A stretch of DNA of 64,000 nucleotides from Tetmemena sp. SeJ-2015 (GCA_027382625.1 JAJKFJ010021279.1:27519-91518), one strand, 5' to 3'; shown: positions 47,638 to 59,349, numbered from the stretch's first letter. Translations and numbers: made by a program. The notes: generated by a model from the sequence alone, not told the origin.

Positions 47638-50229
47638 ATGCAAAACCAAGCTGAATACAAATTGTGCTAGCTGCTCCTAGATTTAGGAAAGCAGGAACAA
47701 GAGGTACAAATATCTATTGTTATAACTTTTTTTTTAGATCGAGCTCTCTCGATCAGTGCTCTCCGACATAAAAGAATTCGACCCCTTGTCGATAATTCCT
47801 CACATCACTCAGTACAATTCAATGAATCACCTGACTGCGGATGATTTGCTTGCTTACCTATAATCCAAGGAAGTGAATTGCAGCTCACATGATATCTTAT
47901 GTCTCATCAAACAATACGATAGCTACAAGCAGGGGTATCTCAACCAAGAGACTTTCCTGAATGTCATACTCCCGAACAACCCTAAGAAATTAGAAGTTCT
48001 CTAAAGAGAAAGGGAGAGAAGGAAGGCTAACTCTCCTGATAGAATAGCTAGAGATATCATCTTTACGAGTGCCAGTAAAAATCAGTCCCCATTCAGAAGT
48101 TAAAAGACCACTCCAAATAAGTACTCAACAGATGATAATAGCAACATACTTAAGTAAAGTTTGAGATCTAGCTTATAGAAAAGTAGGAGAGGATCTTTGG
48201 TTGGACAGGCGGGAGTGAGCGATCTTAAAAAGCAGGTCTTGAGTTATTCTATAGAATATGGTCTAGTGAGGATCTTAAGTAAAGGAAATTGAGCTAGTTA
48301 AGAAACTAGAGGAAAATAGAATCACCCTATGGTAAAGTATAGTAGACCCTATAAACTTATTCTACTCAGTAAAAGATGGAAGGCAGTCTACCTCATCTTT
48401 TATTTATATCGAATAATTTTACTCTGATCCTAAAAATGTCCTGATAAGATAAGCAAAGAGGACATTAGGAAATTCCTGAAGACTTATAAGACTACGTCTT
48501 TGGATGTTGATAGCTTGCTTGACTATATTCTCAAGAGAGCTGATAGAGACCTTGATGACTTTTTAAAGTACGCGGATTTCATTGAGCTAATTCAACCACT
48601 CTAACTTGTTGAGGGAAATATAGCCAAAAGTTACTCTCAAACCAAGACAGGAAATCGAATTTTAGATAACCAGAGTTCACCAGCTAAGAAGCAACTTTAG
48701 CAAGAGTTCCAAAAAGAGATTTAGAAAGGCTAGGCTTTAAGGTATCAAGATATCAATGAGGCTAATCAATAATTAGGGAACATTAAAATATATATGTCTT
48801 TGTATTTAGATGCTCTAGACAATTTAAGTAGAAGCCCTTTAAGAGCTCAAGGCTAAAGCATTTTCACTCAAAGCATAGATAATCAAAAATTATACAAATG
48901 GTCTGATGAAGACTAAAATGCAAAAACCTCTGACTTTCAACCTTTAAGAAGATCAAGAGAGAATCTGCACAGCCCTCCGATAAGAGATTAAATCAAAATT
49001 TACTCTTAGTTGCAAGATCTGAGCAGGTAGATCTCCCCTCAGAATCCTAGCATGCAAGAAATGCAAAGCATATTTGAACAAAAGATGAATACCACATCAA
49101 CTATGAAATCTCCTAGCTAAGATAGTAGTAATTATTCTCAAAACAGTCAGTAAAAGAGTTAGCAATCAAGCCAGTCCAAAGTTTAGAGAGAAGCTGAGCA
49201 GAAGTCCAATAACAGCAGTGTTAATAAGTCATTTGCATCTCAGAGATAGAGATAAGCTTTGGAGGATATCAAGGAAGATACAGAGAGGGAGGAATACTAC
49301 CATTTGCATTAAACGCCTTAGGATTTACTTAAGAACCCGCCTCCTTAAGTTAAAAAGTTGAGCTTTGACTTATCACCTATGAGGAACAAAGCATTCATTC
49401 TTAAGGAGTTGACAGCTGATGAGTCAAAGTATAATGATTTAAGAGAGTCGCAAAGGTTGAATATGGTTGACCTTGATAACTTGAAGGTATCCTACTAACA
49501 ATAGAAATCAGTAAGCACCTTTATAGAGGAAGCTTCTTTTCCAGATATGATTTACTAAGAACTTGCCAGACTTTTCAAGACAGTTCTTCTATGCAATAAA
49601 GAAATAGAGCAATCGAAGTAGAAGCTCTTAATGAACAAGAATCTCAGCCTCTCTAACATCTTCAATTATCTGAGTTGTGGCCAACAGCTAATAAAGATCG
49701 AAGTAATGCAATAAGTGCTGGAGGAGAATCATTTGATGCAACTAGAGCTAAAAGAGATAGCATAATTCAGCCGCAAAGCAACTGAAGGAAATGCTTTTGA
49801 AATTGACTTCCCATCATTTATCAAGTCACTTAAGCCATACTCATACGCTCATAAGCAACAATTAAAAGAACTAATATACCTAGAGTCAGTTGAGTTCAAA
49901 TTTCTCAAAGGAGGAAAATTCCAACTGAGCGAGGAAAGTAAAATCGATCTGGCAATACTGTTGAATTTCTCAATAAAGAATGCAAGAATTCTTGAAGATA
50001 AGGTAAATGAGTTTATGTTCAACACTCGCCTTTAAAGTAAAAATATTTCTTCTTTCCAACATTCTAAATTGTTTAAAGCAAAGAGAAGCTCTACGATTTA
50101 GTCAAAGAAATTTTTTAGATACCCCTTCAGCCTCTCAAGATCTAGTAGTTCATGAAAATATATGGAAAACTTAAAATGACAGACTACGATACGATTCTCT
50201 TATCAGAGAGCTTGCCTGATTCAATTTGA
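47638..50229 (+). CDS. EF-hand-like calcium-sensor protein with long polar insert
   Basis: Starts MQNQAEYKLCQLLLDLGKQE with an intron at about 47706-47740. The N-terminal part contains paired helix-loop-helix units resembling EF-hands: HLTADDLLAYLQSKEVNCSS, CLIKQYDSYKQGYLNQETFL, and further on KISKEDIRKFLKTYKTTSLD, ILKRADRDLDDFLKYADFIE. The loops lack several canonical acidic ligands, so calcium binding is not assured. The middle (48650-49300) is Q/S/N-rich. The C-terminal 300 residues are helical (FIEEASFPDMIYQELARLFK, DLAILLNFSIKNARILEDKV, KLYDLVKEIFQIPLQPLKIQ), ending LLSESLPDSI at TGA 50227-50229; an earlier apparent stop at 50153 is out of the better frame. Convergent with a second EF-hand-like gene. 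Confidence 0.7.
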
Positions 50230-50309
50230 TTGTCATTTCATGAATACGAAATTAAATCTTAAGTATGACTTTCCGAGATAATGAAATAAAGTATAATAAT
50301 AGTTGTAAA

Positions 50310-51563
50310 TCACGGTTTTATTCTCATGAAATCTCCATCAAGCTATTGCTTGCCAAGTGCACTGCATAAAATCTGAATATCTATAACGTCTTCATTAAGT
50401 GCAAGTAGGAACTTTTCATCTATGATTTCATTGTTATCACCAAGGCACTAAGCATCCATCATAATCTTTTGGAACATTCTCGCAAACATTTTAGTTGTTT
50501 TATTTGGCTTTTTGAAAGAGTTACCCCTCACTAGCTCCTCAAGTATAGTCATATACTCTGTCTCAGACACATGACCTACTAGCTTCTAGTCAAAGAACTT
50601 CAACCAAAACTTTGAGAGTAGGTCTTTTTCTATTCTACCTGCTTCGAAAATGCAATATAGCTCTAAGAAAGTGGGCCAATTTACTTAAGCATGAGGATTC
50701 TAAATGTCCAAACCTATAATAAAGTAAAAAAGGGTAGATAAATTACCTATAGCAACTAAGATACGCATACAAATGTGTGGGAGAGTGCCACTTAAAAATT
50801 TGCAGTTCTTCACAAAATAATTTATCGGGATTCCATCTTGTTCCTGTTTCTTTTGCCTTCCGGCAGCTGCAGTCCCGTATGTTGCATTGGCACCAAAAAC
50901 ACTTCCCCCAGCAGATATCAAAGCGCCTTCCTTATCATTACCTCCTCTTATAAATTCATCATCTCCTTCTTTAGAGAGCATACACATAGATACAAATTGA
51001 CTTCTGATATCATAAACCTCTTTTCTCTAAAGCCTATGTTTCTCGCATATCATCTTTATCTCCTCATTTTTTAGCATCTTATCACTCTTTTAGCTGAAAT
51101 GATGGCTGCCATTCCCTGTTTAAGGAGGTTGAGAATGATGCTGGTGAGCTGGTGCTGAATTAGGAATTTGAGAGCTTGAATTACCTCCACTATAGAGATT
51201 ATGATTTAGTGCGTTAGGCTAAAGCTTGATTGGTCTTTAGCTTTGCTTAGACTAAATAACTTGATTTACTGTCTATTCCAGAGATACATCATTTATAGTA
51301 GGATAAGTAGCCTTATTTTTGAATGTCACTCTATTCTGAGTGGTGTTCTGATCTTATAAAACGCTTATAGAGGTGTTTATAGATCTATTCAATTGATCTT
51401 GCAAACTTTGGAGATCACTGGCTTTTGTACTGTTAAGTGCTCTATTGAGGAATCTTCCCGAGTAGATCGTACTGTTGGCGAGTTGAGTTGGTACTTAAAA
51501 CCCAATGGAGGATCCTTGTCTTTAGCCATAGCTTGAATAACCAGTGCTCTTAAATTCTTGCAT
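50310..51563 (-). CDS. EF-hand-like protein
   Basis: Starts MQEFKSTGYSSYGQRQGSSI. The polar first half (51560-51120) is followed by helices EEIKMICEKHRLQRKEVYDI, a glycine-rich insert GGSVFGANATYGTAAAG, and PINYFVKNCKFLSGTLPHIC. A short intron (GTAATT...TTATAG, about 50715-50747) precedes LELYCIFEAGRIEKDLLSKF, WLKFFDQKLVGHVSETEYMT and MFQKMMDAQCLGDNNEIIDE, which read as degenerate EF-hands of the calcineurin-B/NCS type. Stop TGA at 50310-50312. Long stretches are uninterrupted with TAA/TAG as glutamine. The upstream same-strand gene stops only 35 bp before this start. Confidence 0.7.
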
Positions 51564-51597
51564 TATAGATAACAATCATCCAAATTATCATAAACTT

Positions 51598-52855
51598 TTA
51601 GATTGGGTTACCTTCTGATGTGCTTATTCCTTTTGATTTTATATTTTCATGAAAATAAGTTGCACTATTTCCTCTTCAAGCTGCTCATTCACATAAATTT
51701 CAGCCCATAATTCATATAGCTCACTCATTATAAACGAGAGTTTGCTGCTAGGAGAAGTTTCACCTAATCTCTAGCCTCCCACTCTAAAGCTAACCTGCCC
51801 TTGTAGATTTTTAATTTACTTGAAACCTCTTATCCTGGGGAAATAGTTTGTAGGTCCTTTTGGGGGAATTTTAGTTTGAGGTATCTCTCTCTTGCTGCTG
51901 TACTGTAGTGATTCCACTTTCATGCTCATTATTTTCGAGAATAAGTGAGGTGTCAAGGGAATGATTATTCTCCTCATTTCTTCTAGGCTGGTAGCTGGAC
52001 TCAACTGCTGCATAGCCAGCGGAAATGGAAACATTTGTGGCAGTGTATTTGCTATCATAGAGGAACTTATCGTTCTTTCTGACCCACTCAATACAGGCAC
52101 CCTACACCCAAGAGTGCATGGTACTGCTGGGCTTTTCAAGTGAATGGTCTCTTTTTATTCTCTGGAAGTGGCTTGAGTTGCTCACATAGCTTAAAGGGCT
52201 TCTTCTATTATTTCTTGCTTGCATGATCCTTGTCTCCAGTAAGTCCACTCCATGCACCCCCTTAAAGTTCTTGCCTTGAAAAATACACCTTAACAAACAT
52301 GATGGGAAATTTATTGAGCTACTATAATAACCCTGCAGTTAATCGGAATCTAAACTAGAGATGTGATTCTCTGTCCATGCAGAGTATAAACTCTTTAGAG
52401 CTACTGCTTAAATGACTCACTAAGCTCAATAAATATAAATTTTTTTATTAAAAGAAGCTCCTGAAGAAACTCTCTGAGGTTCTGCCTCTGTAGAATATAA
52501 GCTGGAGCTGATAGATTTAAGCTTTAAATTAAAACCAAAGTATTCTTAAGAGCTAAACATGAATGCAATAAGCTTTTCGTAGATGTTAAGTTTCTCTGCA
52601 GTTTTGAGTTGCCAGATTTTCTCTGGTACCATCTTTGCTAATTTCTCATTTACATCAAAGACTTAAACAGCAGAGGTTTGGTCATAGAGGGAGGTTCCCA
52701 TCCTGTAAAATGTAGACATGATGCTTTCCAAGAGCTTTTTGTGCCTTTTCTTGTTAATTCATGAGAATTTGCTTCCTAATTTGGACTTTGGAGAGAATCT
52801 TTCTTTCCCTTTCTCCTGGCTCTTAAATAGTTGTCTTGTTCAAGGAGCGTGGCAT
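51598..52855 (-). CDS. Hypothetical protein
   Basis: Not recognised. MPRSLNKTTIQEPGERERKI at 52855, then a 10-nt IES at 52760-52769 leads to KQINKKRHKKLLESIMSTFY and a helical segment VFDVNEKLAKMVPEKIWQLK, TAEKLNIYEKLIAFM. Later parts read SESFKQQLQRVYTLHGQRIT, RRSPLSYVSNSSHFQRIKRD, LDTSLILENNEHESGITTVQ and, near the end, SFIMSELYELWAEIYVNEQL, EEEIVQLIFMK, with TGA at 51598-51600. Composition and codon use match neighbouring genes. Several joins (52430-52480 and 51790-51830) are unresolved. Confidence 0.55.
52760..52769 (-). other. Possible 10-nt IES, pointer AATT
   Basis: On the minus strand AATT occurs at 52769-52766 and 52759-52756, six bases apart. Removing 10 nt deletes an in-frame TGA and joins KVQIRKQ to INKKRHKKLLES. 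A four-base A/T pointer is weak evidence, so the frame repair carries the call. Confidence 0.5.
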
Positions 52856-52868
52856 ATGGATAGGAACA

Positions 52869-53856
52869 TCATAATATAAATAAAGAATGTGTAATGATAT
52901 AATATAATTATTTTTAAGTGTTAACATCAAAATGACTCTTATTAAATCTTTTCTTCTAGTGCTGTGAGAATCTTGAATTAAGAGGGAGTTGCACAAAATT
53001 CTGCTTCATGTTTTCATAGTTCCTTCTGTGGTTTACAAGTCGATCCTGCTCCAATCGCTAATATGTCTGAGTTCTTTTCTTATTCATGCCATCAGGCGAA
53101 CTTAATATACTCTCTTGAGCGTGAGCAATAATACTATAACTAATTTTGTACTTTAAGGTAAAAACTAAAATGAGGAATCGAGGGTAGGTCTATGAAATCA
53201 TGGTGATTCAGTTTAGCTTATTCTCTGCTGTCTTTTCCAAAGTGTTGAGCGAATTCCTACCAAAGCTCATTTTCATTTTCCTCCTCTATGTCGAAATTTA
53301 TAAAACTCTAAAAATATTTGATTTACAATTTGTTGGTGAACCCTTATTTTAGTTATTGAAATTGTGAGTGGTAGTGTTCATTTCTTGAGCATTCTAATTA
53401 TCATTGAAGAAATTCTTAGTCGTATTGCCAGCTGCTAGAGTATCCATCCCGCCTGACATCTGTGAATGGTTGAAGCCCCCCGTTTCTCTTATCTTATTTT
53501 GAAACTCCCTAAAGAAGATCGAATCGTTCAACATGCTCAATCATATTGAATAAAAGTAATTAAACTTTAAAAGGTGTATATGTGTTATTTTAGCTCCTGT
53601 AGTTCTGATAGGAGAAGTCTTTGTTATTATTGAACTTAGAGGCGAGTGGCTGGCCTTGTCGCTTGTAGAGTATGAGATTGGGCGTGTTAGGATTCTTGAG
53701 AATGCCCTTGATGTGCATGGTGTCATAAATTTAATTCTTAGTTGCCAGAACCTTCTCAAAGAAGAAGTTATCGTGTCTGTTTTTGAGAGTGTCGAAGGTG
53801 ATGTCTCGGTAGTGGCGTCGCAGTAACTGACTCTGCTCGTAATCCTCAGAAGACAT
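52869..53856 (-). CDS. Hypothetical protein
   Basis: Not recognised. Starts MSSEDYEQSQLLRRHYRDIT and continues FDTLKNRHDNFFFEKVLATK, IYDTMHIKGILKNPNTPNLI. After an insert near 53550-53580 it reads FFREFQNKIRETGGFNHSQM, SGGMDTLAAGNTTKNFFNDN. The C-terminal part ESILSSPDGMNKKRTQTYQR, LEQDRLVNHRRNYENMKQNF runs into an AT-rich end with TGA at 52869-52871. That is only 14 bp from the next gene's start, so the true stop is probably reached differently. Short hydrophilic protein, no signal or membrane segment. Confidence 0.55.
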
Positions 53857-54071
53857 TTTATAAATAAGAATTAAGACAATAATGCAATTGTAAGAAAGTG
53901 AATAAATAATTTCTTAACCTAGAATAATGATCAAGAGAAATAATCCTTCTTAAACTTAGTGGGAAGGGGAGAAGGAAATTCACTTGTGAGTTGAGAAGAA
54001 AGTAGATTTAAAGAGGATTGCAATAGGAGAGTGAATTAATTTTTATATTTGGAGTTGACTGAAAATTAAAA

Positions 54072-55286
54072 ATGCCCAAGATCGACCTAAATGTAGTCAT
54101 TGTCACAATAATTATAATGAATTAGAGAGAGAGAGGTATATTAAATTGTTTGCGGATCGCAGGAAGTGGACTTGCCTCAGTTTGTGACATAGCTGACAGA
54201 ATCCTATCTGCCGGCCCTCTCAGTTTCGGAGTAAAATGGATGTACTGTGACACGTACCCTCATTCGCACGCTAGCTCGGGCTGGCCATTTCGAGGAGACA
54301 ACTGACACTAGTGGTTCCCCTACCCCTAATTTCAATAGTGAAGATCCCTCAGCATCATACCAGCATAATGTAAGAAACACCAAATTTATATCCCTAAATT
54401 AAAAAGCTATAAGGCCCATGCACTAATCATCTTCTCTCCTGTTAAAAATCAAAGTTTAAAACTTCTTATAGAGCGTGCAAAATAGAAGATAGAGTGAAGC
54501 CATGCCACTTAGTCCCAAGGAGGGTGGACATTCCCACTCAAGAAGCAAGAGTTTTCAGAAATACAGTGAAACCCCAGACAGAAATGCTAGATTCAAACCT
54601 TATATACATCTTCCTTTTTGTGTTATAGAGGTTCCACTAATCAAACTACTCCCTCCAAAAAGAGTTTAGTGATTTCAGATGAGCTAATCGAATATGAGCT
54701 AGATATTTGTTTCTGGGACATGAATCCCAAGGCTCATCTATGGTCTAGACTCAAGGCACTTGAGCTCTATGAAAAGGCGAACATTTTCGTGATGGTTTAC
54801 AATGCTGATGACAGAGATTCATTTGAGTAGATACAACTCATCCACTAGGACTTTAGAGAGAGTAATAAAGCAGGGGCTTATCAAATGCTGGTTAGTGTAA
54901 TATCATCGGACCTCAAAGCTAAGCGTACCTCTAAATTGATCAAGAAGCAAGAGGCGCAGGATTTCATAGAGTACTTCAATATTACTAGCTACATTTATTT
55001 AAGAAATGGAACTTATGACTTAATCTAATGAGTTTGAGTGATTGAAGTATGCTTAGAGAATAGACAGAACATAGATATACTGGATAAGCATTTGCGAATC
55101 ATTATGAATCCGCCTACAAACATGCTAGATCATCCAGAGGAAGAGGACTACCTCTATAGGCCTCTTTTTGAAATTATCTCTCTCAAGAAAGCAGGCAAAA
55201 AGAAGAAGAAAAAGAAGGGCAATCATCATCCTTTATATGCTTTACCAACATTCCATATCTTAATTAAAAAGATGAATTTATAATGA
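54072..55286 (+). CDS. Rab/Ras-like pseudo-GTPase
   Basis: The fold is small-GTPase-like. After IES removal (54099-54144) the start reads MPKIDLNVVIVCGSQEVDLP followed by QFVTQLTESYL; the P-loop position has GSQEVDLP instead of G-x4-GK-S/T. A polar insert with a clean intron (about 54371-54470) replaces switch I. The switch II/DxxG region reads ELDICFWDMNPKAHLW, then LYEKANIFVMVYNADDRDSF as in Rab strand 4. The NKxD position reads VISSDLKAK and the SAK-like position ITSYIYL. So all nucleotide-binding motifs appear degraded while the hydrophobic core is kept. The tail is basic (lysine run at about 55200) before TGA at 55284-55286. An unresolved short insert near 55020-55040 carries TGA. Confidence 0.7.
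54099..54144 (+). other. IES, pointer ATTGT (46 nt)
   Basis: ATTGT at 54099-54103 and 54145-54149. Removal joins NVVIV to CGSQEVDLPQFVTQLTESYL, the first strand and (degenerate) P-loop of the GTPase fold, and sets the frame that runs cleanly to the next intron. Confidence 0.85.
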
Positions 55287-55332
55287 GAAGTGGGTACAGA
55301 GACTCTATCAAAAGAAAGTGGATTATTCGCAG

Positions 55333-57273
55333 ATGAGTAGTCGAAACCACAATTAATCTATGTATGGTAACTCCATGCTATCCGAATCAACTTTCCTGAA
55401 TCCCTCTTTTGCCCATGGAAACCAAAGAACCTAGATTCTAGGTGGTTTGAATCTAGAAGGTTCAATCATTGGAGGTAAGGTGATAGTCGCAAACACTACA
55501 AACTCTACAGCTAGCATGAAGAATCTGAAGGCAAAGTAGTCTCCAGCCAAGACTAAATTGACTAAGAAGCAGGCAGCAACTCATTCACAGATTTTCATAG
55601 ACAATGAAATGTTGATGTACCAGCAGCAGGATAGAGAAGCCCTCAGGAATAAGTATAATTAAACGCAGCAGAATAATAGCAATAGCTATAACGGCTTAGA
55701 TAAATTTTACGAACCAAGAAATGGCTAATAAAACGGCCATTATCAAGGTGGAAGCGGTGACTTTAGCAAAAGTCATTCTGTGATTAATCTCACCTCGAGT
55801 CCCTCCGGGAAAAGAGGAGAGTAGCTTCAGCCTCCAAGTCAGAGATTCATAGATCTTTATACAGAGCAAAATATGCAACAACAGTAGCATCTATAGAAGA
55901 GAATTAACACTTTAAATAGTGAGCTTAATCAAGATGAGAAGAATCATATCTTCGCTTAATTCATTCAAGAGGAAGAAGAAGGATCAGATTAAGAGGAGCT
56001 GCTGCATCACAACCGCACTATTGAAAAGAAGATTTAAGAGAAGATGGAAAGGGAGAAATTCAAGAGAGGGATCATAGAGCAAACCAATAGAAGCAACTAT
56101 CATCAGTAGAAAGGAGGGCATAACGTTGTAGCTGAATCGAATAGGTATCAAGAACAAATGGATGAGGACATGGACCTGAATCCTGAAATTCCTAAAAATT
56201 TCAACCGAAAGTTCATCAGGAATATAAGTCCATCAAAGGGCAGGAAAAGTCTAAGTCAATACTCTGGCTCTCGCTCTTAGTTCACTTATTTGGAGAAGAT
56301 TGAAGAGAGTCCAAATGATGATAAGAGGTTCTCTCAGAAACTTAAGATAAATAAAGCTCCCGTTTAGGCGAGGAATGCAAGATCTAAATCTCCCATTCTT
56401 AATGAAAAAATGTATCCAGAGCTCTCTAATATCAACTATAAGAGGAAGAAGTACGCAATTGAGTAGCAAAATGTTGACAACAATGCCTAAAAATTTAATT
56501 GCTTTAAATATGACGAGGAGTTTGAGTTTGAATTTGAGAGTCCTGATAATCTAGATAAGAATAACGTGGTCTTGAGAAATCAGTATAAGCGTTAGTAGCC
56601 AGCTTCTGCAACTAATAAAGACTCTTTAGCTAAGACTATGCATCAGTAATATGCGAACAAGACTCTCTAGGTCTCCAGAAACGGAGTGGGACACAGTGGA
56701 AATAACTCGTTCTCTCTAAATTCTACAGGTGCTATCTAAGGTGGTCTGAGGGATAGTAATGGTCAAAGCATTGGCTAGGATCCACTTTAGTCTGTGACTT
56801 AAGGCTCAGCGCTAAGTACTTCACGACCAAGCGTTTCTTATAGCATAGCCAACAGTTCAATTCATAACACTGGTAATCAGCAGGAGCAAAACTACTACGT
56901 GCATCAGCCACTTTCTCAAACTAACAATGACTAGAAGCTAGACCCTAATAGAATGAAGAGCCAGTTCACGATGTCAGATGAGTAGTTAGAAGAGTTCAGG
57001 AAGAAACTTCACTCCATGAATTAAGAAAAGACTCATAACTAGCACTCTACAGCATCAACTCTCGCCAATACTAAAGGCAGCAGCCAGCTTAAAAGGTCAC
57101 CAGGTGCAAAATCTAACCCTGGTGTAGAGATTAAGGATATTGTTGATCAGCCAATTACTAAAACTCACGAGATAGTTTATATCTAGAGAGACTATGTGCC
57201 CATGGAACAACATTATAATTACAAGCCAGATAAGGATAGAGGCTATGGTTGCAATAGGTGCTCAATCTTCTGA
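55333..57273 (+). CDS. IES-free low-complexity protein with C-terminal CaaX box
   Basis: A single uninterrupted frame of 647 codons (TAA/TAG = Gln), from MSSRNHNQSMYGNSMLSEST to ...DRGYGCNRCSIF, with TGA at 57271-57273. No intron or IES is needed, unlike nearly every neighbour. The protein is hydrophilic, Q/N/S-rich, with charged helical stretches (EEEEGSDQEELLHHNRTIEK, ISPSKGRKSLSQYSGSRS). No folded domain recognised. The C-terminal CSIF fits a CaaX prenylation signal, with a second cysteine three residues earlier (CNRCSIF), suggesting membrane attachment. The start lies 46 bp after the pseudo-GTPase stop on the same strand. Confidence 0.8.
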
Positions 57274-57540
57274 ATGCTGTTTGTGATACCACTCATTGAG
57301 TTGTTATAAGAGAGACTAAGTTATTTAATAATGTTTATTGTTGTTGTTAATGCAGTAGTAGAAATAATTTTAATTATAGAGATCAATTTAACACCAAATT
57401 CTAAGTATACTTTCACTTGCTTCTAAATTGATAATTTAAGTATAAAGATTATTAAAACTCTTAGAATTAAGTAGTAGATGTGTTGGATGGGTAGATGACT
57501 TTATTTTTATGCTAATTTGCGGGGAGTAATCGATTAATTA

Positions 57541-57720
57541 AAAATGCCATGTATTCGCATCAAAAGAGCAGGCAAGAGTTTAAAGAGGTTTGTAACTTTG
57601 CAGAGATCTTCCCAATAAGGAACCAAAACATCAAAAGACGAGTCAAACGGGAAATGGAATCATTTCTGGAGAGAAAAAAGCTTAAAATTTTTTTAATGGC
57701 CTAAGAAAATCTTTTTCATA
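57541..57720 (+). pseudogene. Degenerate copy of the start of the GAS2-domain gene
   Basis: About 120-180 bp here match the 5' end of the gene at 59600. Read in the matching frame it gives MYSHQKSRQEFKEVCNFAEI and IKRRVKRE, against MCSRQKDMQEFNAVSNFSEI and INKRVKRE downstream. The upstream leader GGGGAGTAATCGATTAATTAAA is also shared (around 57520-57541 and 59560-59581). The copy lacks the MGA start context and fades out after about 57660. It lies immediately upstream of the inserted gene at 57856. Confidence 0.75.
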
Positions 57721-57855
57721 CTTACGGTCTATGTGACAAACTTTTACGACAATTTTTTGGTTTCACCCATATTTTGATTTTAGATTGATTTTTTAATAGG
57801 ATTTAATTAATTGAATGGATAAATTAATTTGTTGATTTTTACCTTTATTATATTT

Positions 57856-59349
57856 ATGGGATCAGTGGAATCAATTCCTATAGTTTCTTAAGTGAAATCC
57901 TTGGTCCAAGTGATTGGAGGGGATGAAGAAGGAGCTGCAGAGACACAAAGGAAATTTTTAAATGAATGCATTGGCGTATCCCAGGTAAAATCTGCTGTGT
58001 AAGCTATTGGTGGAGACTTGGAAGGAGCAGCCAAGACTCAAGAGATATTTTTAGCTACAGCTGGAAAGACTGTAAATGATATTGCAAATGGAGTTCCAGT
58101 AATTGGCCATGTGAAAGGGGCCATTCATTATGTAGTTGGGGACAAAGAAGGTGGAGATCAAGCCATGAAATCAGCTTCTCGAACAGTTGGCGTTATAGGA
58201 GGGGGAGTTGGCGGAATGCTTGTTGGGGGACCTGTGGGAGCAATAGCTGGAGGAGTGGCAGGTGGAGCAGCAATGGACGGTATAATAACTGGAGTGGATT
58301 CAGCAGTTCATAATGAATTTAGACCTAATGGAACTGTAGCCAATGTGGCTAAAATAGTGGACGGAAAAGGAAATAAGACTGGGGATGTATTTGACGCTGC
58401 ATTTGGCGTGGCCATGGATGGACTTGCAGGCTATAAAGCTGGCTAAGCTCTCAAGCGTAACAGAAATGGTCGTGTCATCGTGCCTGAAGAGGCAAAACAG
58501 AGTCAATAATAAATTGGACAACAAAATAATCCTCAAACCAATGGAGGAGAGGGATTAGCTTAAAGAAGAATATAATAAATCGAGAACAACCTGCAATAGC
58601 AAAGTCGAGTTACATAGCCAAGTGCACAAGCACTAGCCACTTAATAGGAGCTCGGCTAACTTGCTTAAAATAAACTAGTGACCAAAGGAATAGAGCGTTT
58701 TGAACAAGTTGGCAATCAAAATCAAGTTCAACCACAAGCAAATGCTGCTCTTCATGCAGAACTCAATTAAATTGCAAAACAAGAGCTAGTGAAGAGAAGA
58801 GTCAACATGTTCGAACAAGGAGCTAAGGTTTTAAATGCTGAGGATGTAAATTTCTCATAGAAGACGGTAAACAACTTGGTAGCTGGTGGCACCAAAACCA
58901 TGGGGGATTATGCTCAAAACATGAGGGAATTAGGATATAGAGCAGAGCCTTTAGAAGTCATTGAGATGATGAAAGATGGCAAGACCTACAAGGTTTCTCT
59001 AGATAATAGAAGACTAACAGCAGCTAGAAATGCTGGCGTTGACCCTGAGGTTAAAATAAGGCAGCCACATGAAAGCTTGCCAGCTGATTAAGCTTAGAGA
59101 TTCCCAATGAGCAACAAGTAAGCAAATTAAGGTGGCTTATTTGGAGAATCTATTAAGAAAAGGATAGAGAAGCTAATTTCAAAGAACAAGAAATTAGGAG
59201 TAACCTATGAAGAAGCGGTTGATAAAAAGCACAAAGAGCCTGCAAAAGTGTAAAAGTATGCTTAAAGTTATGGAGAGGCTATTGAATCAAGAATTCAAAG
59301 GTAGGGAAATCAGTTTGCAGCTAAAGTATCAAAAGACGGGCTGCTATGA
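57856..59349 (+). CDS. Bacterial-like polymorphic-toxin-family protein
   Basis: One intron-free, IES-free frame of 498 codons, from MGSVESIPIVSQVKSLVQVI to TGA at 59347-59349. Near the N-terminus a unit of roughly 30 residues is repeated: QVKSLVQVIGGDEEGAAETQ, QVKSAVQAIGGDLEGAAKTQ and, more weakly, HVKGAIHYVVGDKEGGDQAM. A glycine-rich hydrophobic segment (VIGGGVGGMLVGGPVGAIAG) follows, like regions that span or enter membranes in secreted bacterial proteins. The C-terminal part EPLEVIEMMKDGKTYKVSLD with NRRLTAARNAGV resembles the ParB-like fold domain found at the ends of bacterial polymorphic toxins. Domain calls are from memory of the families. Nucleic-acid or toxin activity is not shown, and horizontal origin is inference. 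It lies between two copies of the same gene start. Confidence 0.7.

Noticed and set aside
54150..54300. An alternative frame through the pseudo-GTPase start reading AGSGLASVCDIADRIL.
   Set aside because: It hits TGA before the intron, whereas the frame set by the ATTGT pointer continues to the splice donor and joins the downstream GTPase-like part.
58300..58536. Open frame antisense to the toxin-like gene.
   Set aside because: It is a shadow of a 498-codon frame with clear glycine-rich and repeat structure on the other strand.
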